A stretch of DNA of 64,000 nt, taken from contig NZ_CP024011.1 of assembly GCF_002688565.1 (NCBI RefSeq), positions 1,054,001-1,118,000 on the forward strand. The letters run 5' to 3'. Below are positions 53,243 to 62,270 of the stretch, piece after piece. The notes beneath the pieces are model-generated. The model saw nothing but the letters and a program-made list of their open reading frames with translations. It made no database searches and was not told the origin of the DNA. Source of the DNA: Acinetobacter sp. LoGeW2-3. GTDB lineage: Bacteria; Pseudomonadota; Gammaproteobacteria; Pseudomonadales; Moraxellaceae. The position numbers and the translations under genes are program-made. The stretch's first letter is position 1; each line of letters opens with the position of its first letter.

Positions 53243-54259
53243 ATGATGGCAAAAGATTTAACAGAATCTATTCATGAGCGACAGAATATTCTTAATAATC
53301 GCTATGCTCTACAGCAAGCTGAAGCACACCTCAATTTAGGGGGTATCTCTTTTCAGGGTGAAATTGTTTTTACAAAACAACAAGTAATGTCTTTATTCGA
53401 AATTAGCGATGCAACTATTGAACGTTATATATCTAACCATGGTGATGAATTAAAAAATAATGGCTATCAAATTTTGAGAGGACAAAAACTTAAAGATTTT
53501 AAAGAGTTGGTACATGGTACCCTCATCGGTGAGGGTACCAAAACGAGTGTTTTAGGAATATTTACTTTTAGAGCTGTTCTGAATTTAGGAATGCTATTAA
53601 CTGAAAGTGAACAAGCTAGAGTACTGCGTTCAAGAGTATTAGATATTGTATTAGATGTAGTAGCACACAGAGCTGGAGGACATACTAAGTTTATTAATCA
53701 AAGAGATGAAAACTATTTATTAGCAAGTTTCCAAGAAGAAAATTATCGTAAAAAGTTTACAGATGCAGTTGATAACTACATTGAAGGTAGTCAATGGAAG
53801 TATGCAAGATTTACTAATCTGATTTATAAAAGTATTTTTCAGGAAAATGCTACAGAGTATAAAAAAGTATTAAAATTAGCAGAACACGATAAAATTCGTG
53901 AAACTATGTACACTGAAGTTATTAATTTAATTGCAAGTTTTGAAGCAGGAATAGCTCATGAGTTAGAGATTGCAGGAAAAAAGAAAGGTAGCAAATTAAC
54001 TCAGAAAGAAGCAGAAAAACTTTTTTTAGATTTTGAAAAACATCCATTATTCACACCTTTAATTTTGGATGCCAGAACTAAAATGGCGAGTCGAGATCTA
54101 TGTTTTCGAGACGCCTTACATGAAAAATTGGAAGCTTACATTCAAGCAGTACCAGAAGCTGATTTCGAAAGATTTTTAGGCGAGAAAAGCAAGTCTTTAC
54201 AAGAACAACTAAGTGATCCAGAAACCTTAGCCGTATTTAAAAGATTAAAGGATCGATAA
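53243..54259 (+). CDS. Putative DNA-binding partner of the Doc toxin (RhuM-like?)
   Basis: 338 residues, GGGAG ribosome site. Residues 40-75 (IVFTKQQVMSLFEISDATIERYI) look like a helix-turn-helix. A middle block (GIFTFRAVLNLGMLL...RSRVLDIVLDV) recalls the RhuM/KilA-N type phage-related proteins. A helical C-terminal half rich in Lys/Glu follows. The doc gene starts 3 bp after its stop, so this is likely the antitoxin or regulator, although it is far longer than Phd (73 aa). It carries a perfect 24-nt palindrome inside the coding sequence. The family assignment is tentative. Confidence 0.6.
   Translation: MMAKDLTESIHERQNILNNRYALQQAEAHLNLGGISFQGEIVFTKQQVMSLFEISDATIERYISNHGDELKNNGYQILRGQKLKDFKELVHGTLIGEGTKTSVLGIFTFRAVLNLGMLLTESEQARVLRSRVLDIVLDVVAHRAGGHTKFINQRDENYLLASFQEENYRKKFTDAVDNYIEGSQWKYARFTNLIYKSIFQENATEYKKVLKLAEHDKIRETMYTEVINLIASFEAGIAHELEIAGKKKGSKLTQKEAEKLFLDFEKHPLFTPLILDARTKMASRDLCFRDALHEKLEAYIQAVPEADFERFLGEKSKSLQEQLSDPETLAVFKRLKDR
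53516..53539. repeat. Perfect palindrome inside the antitoxin-like gene
   Basis: Arms GGTACCCTCA and TGAGGGTACC around TCGG, giving a 10-bp stem with a UCGG loop in the mRNA. It falls at codons 92-100. Either an operator within the gene or an mRNA hairpin. Confidence 0.6.
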
Positions 54260-54262
54260 AAA

Positions 54263-54712
54263 ATGGAGGATATAAGCGTAAGATTTTTATACTTCGATAT
54301 ACATTATGCTATTCATACACATGATTGGATTATTGAAAATACAGGAGGACTGGTAGGAGTAAAAGATATAGGTCAATTAGAGAGTCCTTTAGAACATATA
54401 CAAAATGATCTTTATTATCCTGAAATTGAAGATAAATTAACGCATTTAGTTTTCTCAATTAATAAGAATCATGCCTTTAATGATGGAAATAAAAGGTCAT
54501 CTTTAGCACTAGGTGCATACTTTATTGAGCTAAATGGCTTTGATTATATTGTGAAAAAGTTTATTTATGAAATGGAAAATATAGCTGTATGGGTAGCTGA
54601 TAACGTAATAAATAAGGATTTATTACATAAAATCATTACCTCTATATTATATGAAGATGATTATTCTGAGGAATTAAAGCTTGAAATTCTAGAAGCTATA
54701 TCTAAAACTTAA
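54263..54712 (+). CDS. Doc/Fic-family toxin
   Basis: 149 residues. The Doc N-terminal pattern IHTHDWIIENTGGLVGVKD and LESPLE is followed by the Fic motif HAFNDGNKRS (70-79). Doc-type enzymes phosphorylate EF-Tu, whereas other Fic proteins AMPylate targets; the Lys in the motif (GNKR) matches Doc. No inhibitory alpha helix (S/T)xxxE(G/N) is visible, so the neighbour probably neutralises it. Operon with the preceding gene. Confidence 0.85.
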   Translation: MEDISVRFLYFDIHYAIHTHDWIIENTGGLVGVKDIGQLESPLEHIQNDLYYPEIEDKLTHLVFSINKNHAFNDGNKRSSLALGAYFIELNGFDYIVKKFIYEMENIAVWVADNVINKDLLHKIITSILYEDDYSEELKLEILEAISKT

Positions 54713-54781
54713 ATTTAGGTTTGTATCTTTATTCTACTAAGTAAAAAAACTTGATTAAGGACAGAGATAAAGAATAATTGT

Positions 54782-55816
54782 TTAGGTATACAGAATTCTT
54801 GCTTGAGCAGCTACATTCAGATTTACAAACATATTGCCATCTTCAGTAGGATCTACAATCAAGCCCAAGCTTGTTGCAACCTGTTGTGCATATTCCCCAA
54901 TTATATAAAAGTCGGTATTTTTTGCTGTACCCGCGTCTACCTTATCTTTCAGAGATAATAGTATATCCTTTAGGTTTTCTATTACATCATATAGCTTATG
55001 TGAGCTTATCTCATCACTAATAGTCATTCCTCCCTCCTTGCTCGACAAGTCTCCCAAGTAATAAGATGAATATTTAAATAAATTAAAAATTAAGTGAATT
55101 GTATTGTTGAATAGAGTAGAAAATCTTGAACTATCGGTGCTGCATAAATATTCCTTAAATGTGCGTTCTATGGAGCTATCAAATTGATTAATTACATCCA
55201 GGAGAATAGATTCGTATCTCACGCTCTGGTCTGATCCAATCATATTTGCCCAGCTACACACTTGATATTCGTCCCAGCATGTTAAGGAGGTTAAGTGCAT
55301 AAATCCCTCCCAGTCATTTCTAAAGTTATCTTTAGTTAGCAATTCTGGGTTCATTTTTAATAGTTGCTGATACCCAAAAACATGACAAAACTCATGAAAG
55401 AGCAAGTGAGAAAAATCATTATAAATATTAATAATTTCTTCTTCTGATACTGGCTCAATGTATTCAGTTAGAAGGTACTCAAGACCTAAATACCTACAAT
55501 TTATGAGGATATAATTTCTATTATAGTCCCCATTAATATTAGTTAGTGTCATTGCTACCCCTACTGCAACACCGTTGGAGTAAGTTAACCGCTCATTGAA
55601 AGATTTTAATTGCTGCAGATATTCTTCATCTCCAATTGTAAAAGAAATGCCTTCTAGAGTAGAAATATTAATGAGAGTCGATAGTTCCACAATAGAGTTA
55701 TAAAAAACAGGAGTTAGTTGGTCAATTAGAGATTGATTGAATCCGATTAGCTTAAAACTAAATCCTTCTTTTAAAGAACTCTTATTTTGCATTCTAATAT
55801 CTCTTAATTTTTCCAT
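54782..55816 (-). CDS. Putative HExxH zinc protein, unknown family
   Basis: 344 residues with no signal peptide. LLFHEFCHVFGY contains HEFCH (141-145), the zinc-peptidase motif, and Glu170 or Glu183 downstream could be the third ligand (gluzincin style). The rest matches nothing I recognise. It is convergent with doc and probably independent cargo. A cytoplasmic protease or an inactive zinc-binding relative are both possible. Confidence 0.5.
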   Translation of the reverse strand: MEKLRDIRMQNKSSLKEGFSFKLIGFNQSLIDQLTPVFYNSIVELSTLINISTLEGISFTIGDEEYLQQLKSFNERLTYSNGVAVGVAMTLTNINGDYNRNYILINCRYLGLEYLLTEYIEPVSEEEIINIYNDFSHLLFHEFCHVFGYQQLLKMNPELLTKDNFRNDWEGFMHLTSLTCWDEYQVCSWANMIGSDQSVRYESILLDVINQFDSSIERTFKEYLCSTDSSRFSTLFNNTIHLIFNLFKYSSYYLGDLSSKEGGMTISDEISSHKLYDVIENLKDILLSLKDKVDAGTAKNTDFYIIGEYAQQVATSLGLIVDPTEDGNMFVNLNVAAQARILYT

Positions 55817-55885
55817 TGATTCATTATCTAGAGTTTTTCTTTTATTGATACAAGCCTCTTAGAGGAGGTTTAGTATTAGAGAAAA

Positions 55886-56191
55886 TTAGAATCTATACTT
55901 TCTCCGCATTAATCTTTCATGTAATTCTGCAACATGACACCAGCCAAAAAATAAAATTAGTACTGGCATAGCTATCAAGCCCCAACGTAGCCAATTTAGA
56001 TTTTCTACAATCAATTGCTGAAAAGGTTGGGTACCTAATATATTTAAACTCGCAATTCCCTTTAATAGTGGGAAGTAACCGATTAGAGCGATAGCCGCAA
56101 TAGCCATATAAAATATTGAACACCAATAAACCTTTGGATATTCATCAAAAACATAGCCTAGGTGTTCTAGTTTTTCTTTAATCCATTCCAT
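55886..56191 (-). CDS. Small two-helix membrane protein
   Basis: 101 residues if it starts at the ATG at 56191, which has GGGGA at the right distance; an ATG four codons upstream overlaps that site. Two hydrophobic segments (about residues 25-45 and 70-90) are separated by a loop, and the C-terminus is basic (RLMRRKYRF). No family is recognised. It lies 5' of the HExxH gene in the same direction, about 70 bp away. Confidence 0.6.
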   Translation of the reverse strand: MEWIKEKLEHLGYVFDEYPKVYWCSIFYMAIAAIALIGYFPLLKGIASLNILGTQPFQQLIVENLNWLRWGLIAMPVLILFFGWCHVAELHERLMRRKYRF

Positions 56192-56294
56192 TTTTTTCCC
56201 CATAAATTATTGTTAGAAATAAATATATAGGGATATCTGTTTAATTTTCAAGCAATATAAAACTAATCTTATCGATTCTAGTTAAATAAATATT

Positions 56295-56688
56295 CTACCT
56301 TTTTATTACAGCAAAGCCATGTATGTAATTCGGGTACTCTGTTTCTTGCCACTCTATACTCTGAACAATATGAGTGTGGAAGCTAGTAGGAAAATAGCTT
56401 ATTTTATTTCTTTCTCCTAATAAAAAACTGCCACTTAGGACGGTTTGCTTACTAAAGCCTTGGGCAAAATCGCTCCCAATCTCCTCTCATTAAAATTTTC
56501 TCTTCTTCTGATAATGGAGTCAGGCTAAAAATTGAAAATATTGCATCATGGTATTCAATTTTATCAACCAAATAATAAGTTCCTAACGAGGATTCATAAT
56601 TATTGATATGTCCAGGCATTAGAGTGGATTCAAACCGGTATTCACCTAAATCATCCTTTTTGGTTTCAAAAGATTCTTGAACTTTCAT
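56295..56688 (-). pseudogene. Frameshifted hypothetical gene
   Basis: The first frame (78 residues, MKVQESFETKK start) ends at RGDWERFCPRL. Immediately after the Trp, the next frame continues without stop as SDFAQGFSKQTVLSGSF and ends HGFAVIKR-TAG at 56295. Removing one G from the GGG near 56481 would give a single protein of about 130 residues. So it is a one-base insertion: a true mutation, an assembly error or a slippery frameshift. The family is unknown. Confidence 0.6.
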
Positions 56689-56971
56689 AGTTTATCCATA
56701 AACAATTTTAGAGAGACTACTTTACTTTAAAAATAAGAACTAGACCAAATTAGGTTCAAAGCATTTCTTTATCCTCACACTTTAACATCCCCTTAGCTAA
56801 AGTGCAGTTCTCCTAGATCAAGTGTAATATTAATTTTGATTAAATAGAAAAAGTAGATCAGGCACAGAATAAAAATGCTTAGCGGTGACATAAATAGTCA
56901 CCAATTAGGCACTAACATGAATTTATTTCATTAACTAATTAATTTATATTAAATTAATTAGTTAAAATATA

Positions 56972-56989
56972 TTCTGTATTGGGAAGTAA
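56972..56989 (+). repeat. attR: right 18-bp repeat of the mnmE island
   Basis: TTCTGTATTGGGAAGTAA, 16/18 identical to attL and, as I recall, identical to one SGI1 repeat. It encodes a fragment of the mnmE end (stop TAA retained). It is followed 13 bp later by a strong terminator. Confidence 0.88.
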
Positions 56990-57002
56990 TCCCTAAGTTA
57001 TA

Positions 57003-57030
57003 AAAAAAGCCCTCATTCGAGGGCTTTTTT
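57003..57030. terminator. Bidirectional terminator, probably the original mnmE terminator
   Basis: AAAAAAGCCCTC-ATTC-GAGGGCTTTTTT. It abuts attR and the convergent MFS gene. Before the island inserted, it would have lain about 14 bp from the mnmE stop. Confidence 0.92.
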
Positions 57031-57031
57031 G

Positions 57032-58210
57032 TTAGGCCTTTATGCGCAGTTTCTGATGTGATAACCAGAGAACTAAACATAAAGCACTCATCACAACGCA
57101 GAAGCTGATTACACTAAAAGTTAAGCCAAAATGGTCAGCCAAGTAACCCACTGCAATAATCGGCACAATCGTGCCTAGATAGCCAATAAATAAATAGGTT
57201 GACATCACGGCTGCGCGGTTCTGTAAAGTTGTGATCGTATGAATCACACCAAATGCACCCATCAGGGCAAAGCCATGCCCAATCCCAAATAAAATATCAC
57301 TGACAAAAAATAAGATGCTCGTTTTGAGGATCATACATAGCGCAAGACTAACTAGACTTACCAGCATAATGATTAAGCCAATATTCAGACATTTCTTTGC
57401 AGCAACCGCTTTGGCACAGAACTGCACTACAGCAGAAATCAGCAGAATGCAGGTAATAGCGGTACCGCTGACCAAAGGACCATGCCAAGGTAAGATATCC
57501 TGCACGAACGATGGTGAAAGTGAAGCAAATAAACTGAAGGCAGCAAAGGCACTAAATGCGGTAAAACCAACAATCAAGAACAGCGCATGATATTGCTGCT
57601 CTGGGCGCAGTAGTTTAGGTGCAATACTAAAGGGCTGGCGTTCAAATAATGGTGCTTTTAGCCAGAACAAGCCAATAAAACACAGCACTGCGCCAAGAAT
57701 AATAGGCAGATATGGAGTGATCAGTGGAGTTTGAGAATACTGTGCAATGACTCCTCCGACAAAAGGCCCTAGACCAAAGCCGATAGCGGTCAGAATCGAT
57801 ACCAATTGCGGTGCAAGCGACTTATGACTCTCAGGAATGGTTTGCATCATGCCAATCATGGCAGAGGTGGTCATCAAACCTGAAGCAATGCCAATAATGA
57901 AACGGCCGAGCGATAAAATTAGCGCATTGTCTGCAAAGACAGAAATAATTAACCCTAAGCTAATAAATACCAGACCGATTTGTAAGGTTCTTAAAAAACC
58001 AATGCTGTTACTGGTTCGCCCCAGGAACAACAGCGTACCCAGACAGCCAAACATATAGGCGACAAAAATATAGGTAATCTGGCTTGGGGATAAATGCCAC
58101 ACCTGTTGATAAATGGGATAAAGCGGACTTGCCAGCGCCGTTCCGATGGTGCCCATAATCAAAGTGAAACTAACCATGGCGAAAGGTCGCCATGAGGTAT
58201 TTGCTGTCAT
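57032..58210 (-). CDS. MFS transporter (12 TM)
   Basis: 392 residues from the ATG at 58210 (MTANTSWRPF); ATG 58234 is also possible. Twelve hydrophobic segments, with the MFS motif A equivalent GCLGTLLFLGRTSNSIGFLRTL after TM2 and GFGLGPFVGG in TM5. It resembles drug or sugar exporters of the AraJ/YfcJ kind. The substrate is unknown. It marks return to core DNA beyond the island. Confidence 0.85.
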   Translation of the reverse strand: MTANTSWRPFAMVSFTLIMGTIGTALASPLYPIYQQVWHLSPSQITYIFVAYMFGCLGTLLFLGRTSNSIGFLRTLQIGLVFISLGLIISVFADNALILSLGRFIIGIASGLMTTSAMIGMMQTIPESHKSLAPQLVSILTAIGFGLGPFVGGVIAQYSQTPLITPYLPIILGAVLCFIGLFWLKAPLFERQPFSIAPKLLRPEQQYHALFLIVGFTAFSAFAAFSLFASLSPSFVQDILPWHGPLVSGTAITCILLISAVVQFCAKAVAAKKCLNIGLIIMLVSLVSLALCMILKTSILFFVSDILFGIGHGFALMGAFGVIHTITTLQNRAAVMSTYLFIGYLGTIVPIIAVGYLADHFGLTFSVISFCVVMSALCLVLWLSHQKLRIKA

Positions 58211-58276
58211 GCTGCTGCCATAGAAGTTCCACATCAAACTATAAAAAAGAATGATATAGAAGAAAGAAAAGAATGG

Positions 58277-58408
58277 GTGGCAGTGTATCGGTTAGATGAA
58301 AAAGCGGTCAATGCTATTCAGTTTTATCTTCGTAACAAACAGATAGCTAGTGGTCCTAAAATTTCTATGAGTGTTATTAAAATAATTTTCACTCAAAATA
58401 TTAATTAA
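58277..58408 (+). pseudogene. Short open frame, possible gene remnant
   Basis: The reading VAVYRLDEKAVNAIQFYLRN continues to a TAA at 58408. The open frame extends back to about 58241 with charged residues, but has no ATG. It looks protein-like yet too short to assign. It could be the remains of a DNA-binding protein next to the MFS gene. The rest of the gap (58409-58710) is very AT-rich without clear signals. Confidence 0.25.
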
Positions 58409-58710
58409 CTTTAAAGTATTGAGACCTCTTTATTACAAATATTGTCCTACCTATTATGTGATTTTGCCGAGTGCCTTTAATCGGAAAAAAATAAGTTCAA
58501 AAAAATAAATTTTTAAAAATATTAAAATCAATTGTTTATATCTGTATTTGTTTGTCGGCTTAAATTGAGTTGCCTATTGGAACGCTATATATTGATGACC
58601 TAGGGTGAGTGTATCAGCACCATTTAAGAAAAAAATTCTAAACAATAATTAGAATAATTTAAAAAAATAATAAAGTCACATGCGGATATGTGGCGTCCAG
58701 GATTAAGCGT

Positions 58711-59772
58711 ATGGAAGCGGTCTTAGAGTCTCAAGATGTCGATCACCTGAGTCGGCGAAAAATAGTCGCATGGATTATTTTTGGTGCACTGTTCGTAGCA
58801 CTCATGCTCTGTGTTGCTTATTACTTCATGGTCTATCGTTACTATCAATCCACTGATAATGCTTATGTACAAGCTGATGTGACTTGGTTAATGCCTAAGA
58901 TTTCTGGTGAAGTCATTCAGCTCAAAGTCAAAGATAACCAATTCGTAAAACAAGGGGATGTACTGGCTTTGATTGATCATCGTGATTATCAAGCCCGTTA
59001 TGATCAAGCCCGCTCCATGGTGGATTTAAAAACGGCAGCTATCGCCATTCATACTGAAAATGAAAAATCCGCACAATTTAGCATTGAAGAAGCATTGAGC
59101 AACGTTAATGCGGCTCAAGCTGAATTGGGCCGTTTAGAGGCCGATTATCTCCGCTATCAACAACTTTTGGGTGATGGCGTGATCACGCGGCAACGATTCG
59201 AAACCATTGAATCTCAATACGTCTCTGCACGTGCGCAGTTAGCACGTAGTCAAGCCATGTTAAATACAGCAAAAGCTCAATATGGCAGCGTTCAAGCTGG
59301 ACGTGCACAGATTATGGCAGATTTAAATAATGCGAAAGCGACAGTCAATTTATATCAAGTTGATTTAAATGCAGCAAAATTAATGGCCCCTGTTTCAGGC
59401 AATATCGGCAGCTTGTCTATTCAGCTTGGTTCTCGTGTTACGCCTCAATCCCGCGTATTGGCAATCATTCCTGAAAATAGTGTCTTTGTAGAAGCAAATT
59501 TTAAAGAAACCCAAATTGAGAAAATGCATAAGGGACAAAAAGTCCAGGTGAAGCTAGATGCTTATCCGAATTTAACCTATCGAGGGATAATTGACAGCTT
59601 CTCGCCTGCATCGGGTGCGACTTTCTCGATGATGCCGAGTGATAACGCCACAGGTAACTTCAATAAAGTCGTACAACGTATACCAATACGTATTGTGCTT
59701 GAGCCGCATCCTCAGATTGAACTGGTAAAACCGGGCATGTCGGTAATTGCCAAAGTCGATCTCAGATCTTAA
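58711..59772 (+). CDS. EmrA-like membrane fusion protein (HlyD family)
   Basis: 353 residues from the ATG at 58711, with AGGA eight bases upstream. One inner-membrane helix (about residues 20-42) is followed by VQADVTWLMPKISGEV (lipoyl half-motif), a long coiled-coil hairpin (about 85-190), the second lipoyl half (LMAPVSGNIGSL) and a beta-barrel domain. It links the inner-membrane pump to an outer-membrane TolC-type channel. First gene of an apparent five-gene export and modification operon. Confidence 0.9.
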   Translation: MEAVLESQDVDHLSRRKIVAWIIFGALFVALMLCVAYYFMVYRYYQSTDNAYVQADVTWLMPKISGEVIQLKVKDNQFVKQGDVLALIDHRDYQARYDQARSMVDLKTAAIAIHTENEKSAQFSIEEALSNVNAAQAELGRLEADYLRYQQLLGDGVITRQRFETIESQYVSARAQLARSQAMLNTAKAQYGSVQAGRAQIMADLNNAKATVNLYQVDLNAAKLMAPVSGNIGSLSIQLGSRVTPQSRVLAIIPENSVFVEANFKETQIEKMHKGQKVQVKLDAYPNLTYRGIIDSFSPASGATFSMMPSDNATGNFNKVVQRIPIRIVLEPHPQIELVKPGMSVIAKVDLRS

Positions 59773-59795
59773 GTCTGATTTAAGCGCTTATCACA

Positions 59796-61346
59796 ATGAA
59801 GCTGCATACGAACAAAACAGATTGGGCTTTCCCGAAATCTGTGGCCTGGGTGATCTTTGCTGCCATGATTTTTGGAAATTTCATGGCGATCATGGATATC
59901 CAAATCGTTGCAAGTTCACTTAATGAAATTCAGGCAGGCATGAGTGCAAGCCGCTATGAAGTGACATGGGTACAAACGGTGTACTTGATTGCCGAAATTA
60001 TTGCGATCCCGATTGCCAGTATCATGTCCCGGATTTTGTCGACTCGAACCTATTATTCGATTTGTGCCATTGGTTTTACCTTAAGTTCACTTTTATGTGC
60101 ATTGGCATGGAATTTAGAGAGTCTATTGGTATTTCGTGCCTTTCAGGGATTTATGGGCGGCGGTATGATTCCGACGTCTATGTCGGCACTGTATTTGCTC
60201 TTCGCTGAAAATAAAAGGACCTTGCCGCTGGTTCTATTCGGTATGGTGAGCACGCTGGGTCCTGCGATTGGTCCAACCATTGGAGGATGGCTCACCAATA
60301 ACTTTTCGTGGCATTGGATGTTCTTGATTAACATCATTCCAGGAATTGTGATTAGCGTCATCGTTTATGCGAACCGCGATATTGATCAAGCTGATCATGC
60401 CGCATTCCGAACTATGGATTGGTTTAGTCTGATTGGGCTTGCAATGTTCTTGGGTGGACTGGAGTACTTCCTTGATGAAGGTGCGCGACACGACTGGTTT
60501 AGTGATGTTGGAGTGAGAAATGCATTCTTCATTTGTGTAATCGGTGCGTTGATTTTCTTTTATCGAAGCTTTACCACCGACAAGCCACTGCTCGATTTAA
60601 CCGTTTTTAAGAATAAAAACTTTAGTTTGAGCTGTATGATCACCTTTGTGATCGGGATGGCACTGTATGGATTGGGCTACATTATTCCGGTTTTTTTAGG
60701 ACAAGTCCGGGAAATGAACAGTAGTCAGATTGGTCATATCATGATGGTCAATGGCATTGTGATGTTCTGTTTTGCGCCGTTACTGGCATGGATGATTCCC
60801 AATTTTGATACACGAAAAACGGTTTTTGTCGGGTTATTCCTGGCCGGTATCGGGATTTGGATGAACTCCTATTTGAGTATCCATAGCGACTTTGAGTTTA
60901 TGTTTTGGCCACAGGTATTTCGTGGGATCGGACTCATGATTTGCCTGATTGTGGTGTCGCATTTAGCCATGAGTACTTTGGATGTCGGCAAGGTGTCTGA
61001 TGCGAGCGGAATTTATAACTTGATGCGAAATATTGGTGGTGCAGTCGGCCTTGCCATTATTAACTCATCACTGGATTGGTTTACAGCCCTACATGTCACA
61101 GCACTGAATACTTTTATGACTCCTGAGAATTATGTCTTTATTGAGCGCTTAGAAAGTTTGAAAATTCAGTATGCGACCATGGGAGATGCAGCTGAACAAT
61201 TGGCGATTGCCACGATTTATAAGGATATTCACTTTCAAGCCATGAGTTCAGGCTTTAATGATTTACTTCGATTACTCGCGATTGTGGTTTTTGCAGTAGC
61301 GGTGTTAACAATATTTATGGATAAAACCCAGAAAATGAAAACATAG
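59796..61346 (+). CDS. EmrB-like DHA2 MFS drug exporter (14 TM)
   Basis: 516 residues with 14 hydrophobic segments. FMAIMDIQIVASSLNEIQAGM is the DHA2 motif D1 pattern, and GPAIGPTIGGWL is motif C of exporters. A proton antiporter that works with the fusion protein 23 bp upstream. The substrate may be the product of the two downstream enzymes rather than a drug. Confidence 0.92.
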   Translation: MKLHTNKTDWAFPKSVAWVIFAAMIFGNFMAIMDIQIVASSLNEIQAGMSASRYEVTWVQTVYLIAEIIAIPIASIMSRILSTRTYYSICAIGFTLSSLLCALAWNLESLLVFRAFQGFMGGGMIPTSMSALYLLFAENKRTLPLVLFGMVSTLGPAIGPTIGGWLTNNFSWHWMFLINIIPGIVISVIVYANRDIDQADHAAFRTMDWFSLIGLAMFLGGLEYFLDEGARHDWFSDVGVRNAFFICVIGALIFFYRSFTTDKPLLDLTVFKNKNFSLSCMITFVIGMALYGLGYIIPVFLGQVREMNSSQIGHIMMVNGIVMFCFAPLLAWMIPNFDTRKTVFVGLFLAGIGIWMNSYLSIHSDFEFMFWPQVFRGIGLMICLIVVSHLAMSTLDVGKVSDASGIYNLMRNIGGAVGLAIINSSLDWFTALHVTALNTFMTPENYVFIERLESLKIQYATMGDAAEQLAIATIYKDIHFQAMSSGFNDLLRLLAIVVFAVAVLTIFMDKTQKMKT

Positions 61347-61448
61347 GAGGCTGAAATGTAAAAGGGATTTTGTGTTGTGAAGCACACTAAAACTAAATAA
61401 TAAAAATATTTATAAAAATAAATATAAATCAATTATATAGGTTGTAAT

Positions 61449-62270
61449 ATGGTTCGTAAACTTAGAAAACGTATGCGCTTGACTCGGCCAAGCGTAACTC
61501 CACATGGACGCTATGTGGAAAGAAAAAAAATTAATGAAAAACAATTAGAACAAATGTATTCCATTTATCAGGACTATTATGAGAATACTCAGTTTTCCTT
61601 GTTCTTAAATGATTTCAAAAAGAAAACGGGTGCGATTTTACTATTTCATCCGCAAACAGATGACATCATAGGCTTCTCTACGGTCGCAATTCATCATTTC
61701 GAGTTAAATGATAAGAAATATACCGTGTTATTTAGCGGTGACACTGTCGTACATAAAGACTTTTGGGGCGCGCGTACGTTGCCACTGGTCTTCTTTAAGC
61801 TCTTGGTTAGACTCCGAGTAAAATACGCATTTAGAGAGTTCTATTGGTTATTGATTTCCAAGGGCTATAAAACCTATCTGTTATTGGCCAATAACTATTT
61901 TGTCTACTATCCACATTTCAATGGAAAACATAAACAGCTATCTCCAATTGTAGAAAAATATTGCCATACGTATTTCCCGGTGTATTTCGATACTAAAACC
62001 GGCTTACTTAACTTTGGCAATGATTATCAACCCTTAAAAGGTGAAGTCGCACCGATCACCCTGGAAATGCGTAAAGCAAATCCAAAAATTGATTTCTTTG
62101 AAACCATGAATCCAACCTGGCATTTGGGTACAGAATTACCATGTATTGGGCGTTTTGGATGGTCTGATCTAGCACGATATCCAATACGTCTCATGACTAA
62201 GCCACCAAGTAAAGGTCAATCTCCACTGGTGGCTCAAATGAAGTCTGCGGGTCAGGGTCTACCCTCATGA
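61449..62270 (+). CDS. GNAT-like acyltransferase candidate
   Basis: 273 residues, basic N-terminus. The order of a helix with EQMYSIYQDYYENTQFSLFL, the strand DDIIGFSTVAIHHF and the segment SGDTVVHKDFWGARTLP, where a GNAT-like acyl-CoA loop would fall, suggests an N-acyltransferase-like fold. The similarity is weak and the Q/RxxGxG motif is not evident. It overlaps the GH3 gene by 4 bp, so the two are translated together. Confidence 0.45.
   Translation: MVRKLRKRMRLTRPSVTPHGRYVERKKINEKQLEQMYSIYQDYYENTQFSLFLNDFKKKTGAILLFHPQTDDIIGFSTVAIHHFELNDKKYTVLFSGDTVVHKDFWGARTLPLVFFKLLVRLRVKYAFREFYWLLISKGYKTYLLLANNYFVYYPHFNGKHKQLSPIVEKYCHTYFPVYFDTKTGLLNFGNDYQPLKGEVAPITLEMRKANPKIDFFETMNPTWHLGTELPCIGRFGWSDLARYPIRLMTKPPSKGQSPLVAQMKSAGQGLPS

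Larger units (their letters stand above)
47083..56989. mobile_element. About 9.9-kb integrative element at the mnmE 3' end
   Basis: Bounded by the direct repeats at 47065 and 56972. Contents in order: tyrosine integrase, twin-hairpin RNA, AlpA-like regulator, two small frames, DUF927 helicase/primase-like protein, iterons, an unassigned DNA-binding-type protein with a Doc toxin, an HExxH protein, a two-helix membrane protein and a frameshifted gene. It is clearly more AT-rich than its surroundings. Beyond attR lies a terminator that probably served mnmE before insertion. The gene set resembles P4-type satellites; no capsid or conjugation genes are present. Confidence 0.85.

Noticed and set aside
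58283..58292. TGTATCGG near 58285 as an alternative attR
   Set aside because: Only eight bases match mnmE; the 16/18 repeat at 56972-56989 is far better and lies before the terminator.
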